Shown: in pieces, positions 1-10,678 of the stretch
Layout of the letters: each line of letters starts with the position of its first letter
How positions within the stretch are numbered: the stretch's first letter is position 1
Translations under genes and position numbers: made by a program
Notes under the pieces: generated by a model
The model's input: only the letters and a program-made list of their open reading frames with translations
Database searches by the model: none
What the model was told of the DNA's origin: nothing
Assembly (NCBI GenBank): GCA_937967285.1
Contig: CALBSU010000674.1
Span: 1 to 10,678 of the forward strand
Direction: 5' to 3'
Source of the DNA: an uncultured Acidobacteriota bacterium
Lineage (GTDB): Bacteria > Acidobacteriota > Blastocatellia > RBC074
DNA length: 10,678 bases

Positions 1-531
1 GAACTGATCACTCAGCACAAGTATCACCTGCTGACCAGAAACCAGAAGATCATGGTGCCGGGTCACATCAACCATTCCGATGACGAGCTGGCTTTCCTCT
101 CGTACTATCCGCTGCTGGTGTACGAGAAGGATCCCGCGCTGCTTGAAGTCTATCGGACCAGCCTCGAGCGAAGCTGGGAGATCGAACGGCCGGAGCGGAA
201 CCCGCTCTGGAACTTCATCTATGCTGTCGGAAGCGGGAAGGCTGAATACGACGCCGACGCATCGATGCGGACGCTGCGCGAGATCCCCCTCGATCAGGTC
301 GAATGGACGGTGACAAACTCGCACCGGCTGGATGTCACCATCGATCCTATGTCGGACCGTTTCGGGCGCAAGCAGTCGCTGGTCGTGCTGCCATACGACG
401 AACTGCCGATGAGCAAATGGAACGGCAATCCGTACAGGCTGGATGGCGGTTCCGACGGGCGGTCCGAGGATGACGGCGCGTACTTCCTGCTTCCCTACTG
501 GATGGGCAGGCATCACAAACTGATCCGGTAA
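1..531 (+). CDS. C-terminal part of an unrecognised protein (5' end outside window)
   Basis: The reading frame is open from base 1 without a start codon and ends at TAA 529-531, so only the last 176 residues are visible. The ATG at 52 is probably an internal methionine, because the 17 codons before it read as normal protein in the same frame. The visible part is soluble-looking, with no membrane segment. It is rich in aromatic and charged residues, with apparent helices (LLEVYRTSLERSWEIERPER, then PLWNFIYAV) and a C-terminal FLLPYWMGRHHKLIR. The Trp/Tyr-rich helical style recalls alpha/alpha-toroid secreted proteins, but I do not recognise the family and assign no function. The permease start lies about 23 bases downstream on the same strand, so the two may share a transcript. 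Confidence 0.8.
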   Translation, partial: ELITQHKYHLLTRNQKIMVPGHINHSDDELAFLSYYPLLVYEKDPALLEVYRTSLERSWEIERPERNPLWNFIYAVGSGKAEYDADASMRTLREIPLDQVEWTVTNSHRLDVTIDPMSDRFGRKQSLVVLPYDELPMSKWNGNPYRLDGGSDGRSEDDGAYFLLPYWMGRHHKLIR

Positions 532-554
532 ATCGCCGGCTCACTTTCAGGTCG

Positions 555-1916
<1,362 letters not shown>

Positions 1917-1917
1917 C

Positions 1918-1923
1918 AAGGAG
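1918..1923 (+). promoter_or_regulatory. Shine-Dalgarno site of the methyltransferase gene
   Basis: AAGGAG lies six bases before ATG 1930. It fixes the start there, which is also where the signal-peptide-like segment begins. Confidence 0.8.
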
Positions 1924-1929
1924 AGTCAT

Positions 1930-2567
1930 ATGAAAAGAGCCGCATTCCATCTGTTCGCACTCATCATCGTGGTATCGGCCGCGGGACTGTCGGTCCTCGG
2001 TCAGGCTCCGCAGCAGCGGCGGACCGCCGAGGAGTACATCAAACTGCTCGAATCCGAGAGCCGCATCAGCGGTCTCCAGATCGATCGGGTGATCAGCGTG
2101 CTGAAGATCTCCGAGGGACTCAAGGTGGCGGATGTGGGCTCGGGGTCCGGTCTCTTCACCCGCCCCCTGGCGAAGGCCGTCGGCGACAGCGGAATCGTCT
2201 ACGCCGTCGATGTCGATCCGGCACTGCTCAAGCACGTCGACAAGACGGCTGCCGAGAGCGGTTTGAAGAACATCCGGACCGTGCTCGCGCCGTTCGACGA
2301 CGCGAAGATTCCGGAGAAGGTCGACCTGATCGTCATCATCGACACGCTGCATCACATCGAAAATCAGGGGCCGTATCTGAAGAAGCTGCGGCAGTATCTG
2401 AAGCCGGGCGGGAGATTGGCCCTCATCGACTTTTCGAAGGAGTGGCCCGCCGGGCATGAGAGCATGCGCTACTCGACCGACGATCTCGAAAAATGGATAA
2501 AGGCCGCCGGCTTCAAACAGGTCGAGAAGTACGATTTTCTCGATAACAACTACTTTCTGGTCTATCA

Positions 2568-2571
<4 letters not shown>
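1930..2571 (+). CDS. Class I SAM-dependent methyltransferase with N-terminal signal peptide
   Basis: The start at ATG 1930 is set by AAGGAG at 1918-1923, six bases upstream; an in-frame upstream start at 1879 would lie inside the permease gene. The 213-residue protein begins with a basic, then hydrophobic segment (MKRAAFHLFALIIVVSAAG) followed by a Gln/Pro-rich stretch, which looks like a Sec signal peptide or anchor. The rest is a compact Rossmann methyltransferase: motif I VADVGSGSG (66-74), acidic VDVD (93-96), IIDTLHHI (136-143) and LKPGGRLALIDF (157-168). There are no cysteines, so it does not resemble the Cys-dependent arsenite methyltransferases. The substrate is unknown. Its stop overlaps the next start (ATGA 2568-2571), which implies translational coupling with the metal transporter. 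The odd point is an exported location for an enzyme that needs cytosolic SAM. Confidence 0.88.
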
Positions 2572-4773
<2,202 letters not shown>

Positions 4774-4775
<2 letters not shown>

Positions 4776-4856
4776 ACACGCATGGAATACCGCGTTTACG
4801 CAGGTCTTCGTTCAACAGGATAAGACCCGCGTAAACGCGGTACTCCATGCGTGCTC
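4774..4856. repeat. 35-bp-arm palindrome, REP-doublet (REPIN)-like element
   Basis: Arms 4774-4808 and 4822-4856 are inverted copies, pairing at 32 of 35 positions around a 13-base loop. Each arm contains its own small hairpin: CCGCG-TTTA-CGCAG at 4790-4803 and CCGCG-TAAA-CGCGG at 4827-4840. Two inverted copies of a short palindromic unit are the layout of REP doublets. It lies between convergent genes and overlaps the stop codon of the transporter gene by two bases. In minus-strand RNA all three mismatches (4776/4854, 4787/4843, 4802/4828) become G-U pairs, so the stem is continuous there. There is no U-tract, so it is not a classical intrinsic terminator, though it could stabilise or end the peptidase mRNA. 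Confidence 0.85.
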
Positions 4857-4860
4857 CGAA

Positions 4861-5547
4861 CTAGAGCCAGCTCCTGACTCTTCGAATAATGCGCTCGATG
4901 AATCCGGCAGGCTCCTCGACGACGGGTTGGGCGGGCGCGGCAAGGATCTCTTCAATTTCCTCGACCACCTCGACAGGCAGGGGCTCGGCGACTTCAGCTT
5001 CGGCGGGCACCTCGGTCACGATCTCTTCCTGAATTGAAACCCGTGGTTCTTCGATTACCGCCGGCGCGGGCTTGACGAACTCCTCTGTCCGCGCCACCGC
5101 CGATGCCGCGGCGCTCAATGCGGGAACTTCACGCCACTCCCGCTCGACGATCTCGATCCCGATCTCGCTGACCGTCCGGGCCTCGATCCTGAATGCACGG
5201 ATTTCGGGCTCCGGCGCGAGCGTCTGGATCAGATACGCAACGTGGGGATAAAAAGCCAGTTCGATATCGATCTGTGACGGGTAGGCCGAACCGTTCGGGT
5301 GCGAATGATAGATCGCGAGCATGTTCCTGCCCTGCGAGCGCATTTCGCGCATCGCCTCGAACAGGTCTTCGGGCGAGGCGAAGTAACGGCTCTTCGGATC
5401 GGATGAATTATTGCGGAGCGGATGAAACAGATCGACGGCGCCGTCGTTGCCCGACAGCAGTCCGCAGCACTCCTCCGGATTCACGGCTCTGGCGTGATCC
5501 TCAATGGCTTTCAGTATCCCCCGGGGGACGGTGATAGTACGTTCCAT
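4861..5547 (-). CDS. JAMM/M67-family metallopeptidase (Mec-like) with long acidic C-terminal tail
   Basis: Residues 1-140 form a bacterial JAB1/MPN domain with the complete zinc motif: Glu25 or Glu26 in PEECCG, then H81-S-H83-P-x-G, Ser91 and Asp94 (HSHPNGSAYPSQID). Family members such as mycobacterial Mec cleave amino acids or peptides from the C terminus of ubiquitin-like sulfur carriers (CysO, ThiS or MoaD types). No carrier gene is in the window. Residues about 145-212 are a low-complexity Glu/Pro/Ala/Val tail, absent from minimal members of roughly 130-150 residues. It ends in a basic amphipathic segment, GFIERIIRRVRSWL (215-228), that could bind a membrane or partner. The gene is transcribed away from the riboswitch-metY unit, which fits a link with sulfur metabolism but does not prove it. 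A near-perfect -10 box nine bases upstream suggests a very short leader. Confidence 0.88.
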   Translation of the reverse strand: MERTITVPRGILKAIEDHARAVNPEECCGLLSGNDGAVDLFHPLRNNSSDPKSRYFASPEDLFEAMREMRSQGRNMLAIYHSHPNGSAYPSQIDIELAFYPHVAYLIQTLAPEPEIRAFRIEARTVSEIGIEIVEREWREVPALSAAASAVARTEEFVKPAPAVIEEPRVSIQEEIVTEVPAEAEVAEPLPVEVVEEIEEILAAPAQPVVEEPAGFIERIIRRVRSWL

Positions 5548-5555
5548 GGTCCTCG

Positions 5556-5561
5556 ATTATA
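5556..5561 (-). promoter_or_regulatory. Candidate -10 box for the M67 peptidase gene, possibly leaderless
   Basis: Read on the minus strand this is TATAAT, an exact -10 consensus, but no good -35 hexamer lies 16-18 bases upstream. Its distance to the ATG at 5547 would put the transcript start within a few bases of the start codon. A weak GAGG at 5551-5554 is too close to the ATG to be a comfortable ribosome-binding site. A leaderless or nearly leaderless mRNA is therefore possible. Confidence 0.4.
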
Positions 5562-5572
5562 TCCTGATAAAG

Positions 5573-5601
5573 TTGACAGTGACGACATTCTGCCATAGAC
5601 T
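5573..5601 (+). promoter_or_regulatory. Sigma70-type promoter of the SAM-II/metY transcript
   Basis: A perfect -35 TTGACA (5573-5578) is followed by a 17-base spacer and TAGACT (5596-5601), which matches four of six -10 bases. Transcription would begin near 5608, about 20 bases before the first riboswitch stem, so the promoter sits where a cis-acting leader needs it. It lies close to the divergent -10 box of the peptidase gene (5556-5561), so the two promoters may interfere. Confidence 0.75.
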
Positions 5602-5623
5602 CCCCGAGGTTAGAAATTGATAT

Positions 5624-5678
<55 letters not shown>

Positions 5679-5693
5679 ACGTTCTCAACGTGA

Positions 5694-7109
<1,416 letters not shown>

Positions 7110-7116
7110 GTTGTTA

Positions 7117-7230
7117 GCAGGCGGTATGCGGCAGGCAGTTCGCAGGACTTCAAGAATACAATCTGTGGATGATCGCATGATCACAATCAACCAACAATCC
7201 AAAACAATCTGCCTGCAGCATACCGCCTGC
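7117..7230. repeat. Inverted-repeat element in the metY-metX intergenic region
   Basis: Arms 7117-7138 and 7209-7230 are 22-base inverted copies with one mismatch (7130/7217), separated by 70 bases. Outside them a TTGT (7111-7114) and ACAA (7236-7239) continue the symmetry at a three-base offset. The centre is AT-richer than the flanks and holds a perfect small hairpin, TGATC-GCAT-GATCA (7170-7183), and four ACAATC words. No target-site duplication or coding frame is evident, so it could be a MITE-like or intergenic repeat, or a processing or attenuation structure between the two met genes. Confidence 0.75.
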
Positions 7231-7244
7231 CGCCGACAATTAAT

Positions 7245-8327
<1,083 letters not shown>

Positions 8328-8343
8328 CTTACCACTTTCCCGC

Positions 8344-8372
8344 TTGAAAAATATCATCCGTGTGAGTAAGAT
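8344..8372 (+). promoter_or_regulatory. Sigma70-type promoter of tRNA-His
   Basis: TTGAAA (8344-8349, five of six consensus bases), a 17-base spacer and TAAGAT (8367-8372) precede the tRNA. Transcription would start near 8379, giving a short 5' leader for RNase P to remove. Confidence 0.65.
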
Positions 8373-8401
8373 TGTCGCTTGCTTTTCAGGCAAACACCTG
8401 T

Positions 8402-8483
<82 letters not shown>

Positions 8484-8488
8484 TTTCA

Positions 8489-8509
8489 GATCCGGCAAAG
8501 CATCGGATC
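8489..8509 (+). other. Small stem-loop after tRNA-His
   Basis: GATCCG (8489-8494) and CGGATC (8504-8509) form a perfect six-base stem with a nine-base loop, just after the tRNA. No T-tract follows, so it could be a processing or weak termination structure; intrinsic termination is not supported. Confidence 0.35.
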
Positions 8510-8565
8510 ATCGCAACTGATTCACGCCGGTACCGGATAAAACAGTCAACAACATGATCATTTTT

Positions 8566-8608
8566 CGGCCAGCCCGATGCGATGCACGGACATTGCCGGG
8601 CCGGGCTG
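8566..8608 (+). other. Possible structured leader upstream of the ABC exporter
   Basis: CAGCCCG (8570-8576) pairs perfectly with CGGGCTG (8602-8608). CGGCC (8566-8570) can instead pair with GGCCG (8599-8603), so two mutually exclusive stems are possible shortly before the start codon at 8646. There is no match to a riboswitch class I know. This may be a chance GC-rich structure. Confidence 0.3.
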
Positions 8609-8645
8609 TATTTGACTAACGGCGGCCGTTCTGGAGAAGAAGGAT

Positions 8646-10526
<1,881 letters not shown>

Positions 10527-10550
10527 ACTGCTCAGCCTCCATTGGAGAGC

Positions 10551-10664
10551 AAGCCCGCGGAGCGGGTGACAGATTGTAGCCCCGGGTGAAGCGAGGCCAC
10601 AGGCCGAGCGAAACCCGGGGAACCAGAGGCGCAATGCATTCAAGCCGCGTGAGCGGCGACAGAT
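10551..10664. repeat. Cluster of short palindromic intergenic repeats
   Basis: Two related direct units begin AAGCC and end GACAGAT, at 10551-10574 and 10642-10664. Each has an internal hairpin: CCCGC/GCGGG at 10554-10566 and CCGC/GCGG at 10645-10656. Between them lies a larger palindrome, CCCCGGGT (10580-10587) with ACCCGGGG (10613-10620), containing GGCC-ACA-GGCC near its centre. The layout resembles the dispersed GC-rich palindromes common between genes in some Acidobacteriota and Planctomycetota genomes; that comparison is from memory. The window ends just after, so the array may continue. Confidence 0.7.
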
Positions 10665-10678
10665 AACCCGATCATCAA

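Noticed and set aside
10551..10664. CRISPR array
   Set aside because: Only two imperfect repeat units with internal palindromes, no regular spacers and no cas gene.

Overview
The window is GC-rich chromosomal DNA, densely coded by ordinary-looking bacterial genes. No phage, plasmid or integrase gene is visible. Signal peptides with Gln/Pro-rich mature ends, short palindromic intergenic repeats and the general gene style would fit an Acidobacteriota-like bacterium. That assignment is an impression from protein style, not a proof.

Layout, left to right. Positions 1-531 hold the C-terminal end of an unrecognised protein that starts before the window. Positions 555-4775 carry a plus-strand cluster: an APC-superfamily amino-acid permease, a SAM-dependent methyltransferase with a signal peptide, and a large Ni/Co-transporter-like membrane protein. 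The last two overlap at ATGA. A long palindrome (4774-4856), built like a REP doublet, lies where this cluster meets the convergent minus-strand gene. That gene (4861-5547) encodes a JAMM/M67 metallopeptidase with a long acidic tail.

Positions 5573-8327 form a methionine-biosynthesis unit: a consensus-like sigma70 promoter, a SAM-II-type riboswitch, an intrinsic terminator, metY (O-acetylhomoserine sulfhydrylase) and metX (homoserine O-acetyltransferase). MetX would make O-acetylhomoserine, and MetY would convert it with sulfide to homocysteine. SAM, the end product, would shut the unit down through the leader. A separate palindromic element sits between metY and metX.

A tRNA-His gene with its own promoter follows (8402-8479), then a full-length type I ABC exporter half-transporter (8646-10487). 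The window ends in a cluster of short intergenic repeats (10487-10678).

The most notable items are the SAM-II-type riboswitch, whose pseudoknot can be traced base by base; the double Ni/Co-transporter-like protein with an EF-hand and His-rich loops; the apparently exported methyltransferase; the palindrome whose mismatches all become G-U pairs in minus-strand RNA; and the M67 peptidase placed divergently from the sulfur-assimilation genes. I saw no clearly new multi-gene system.
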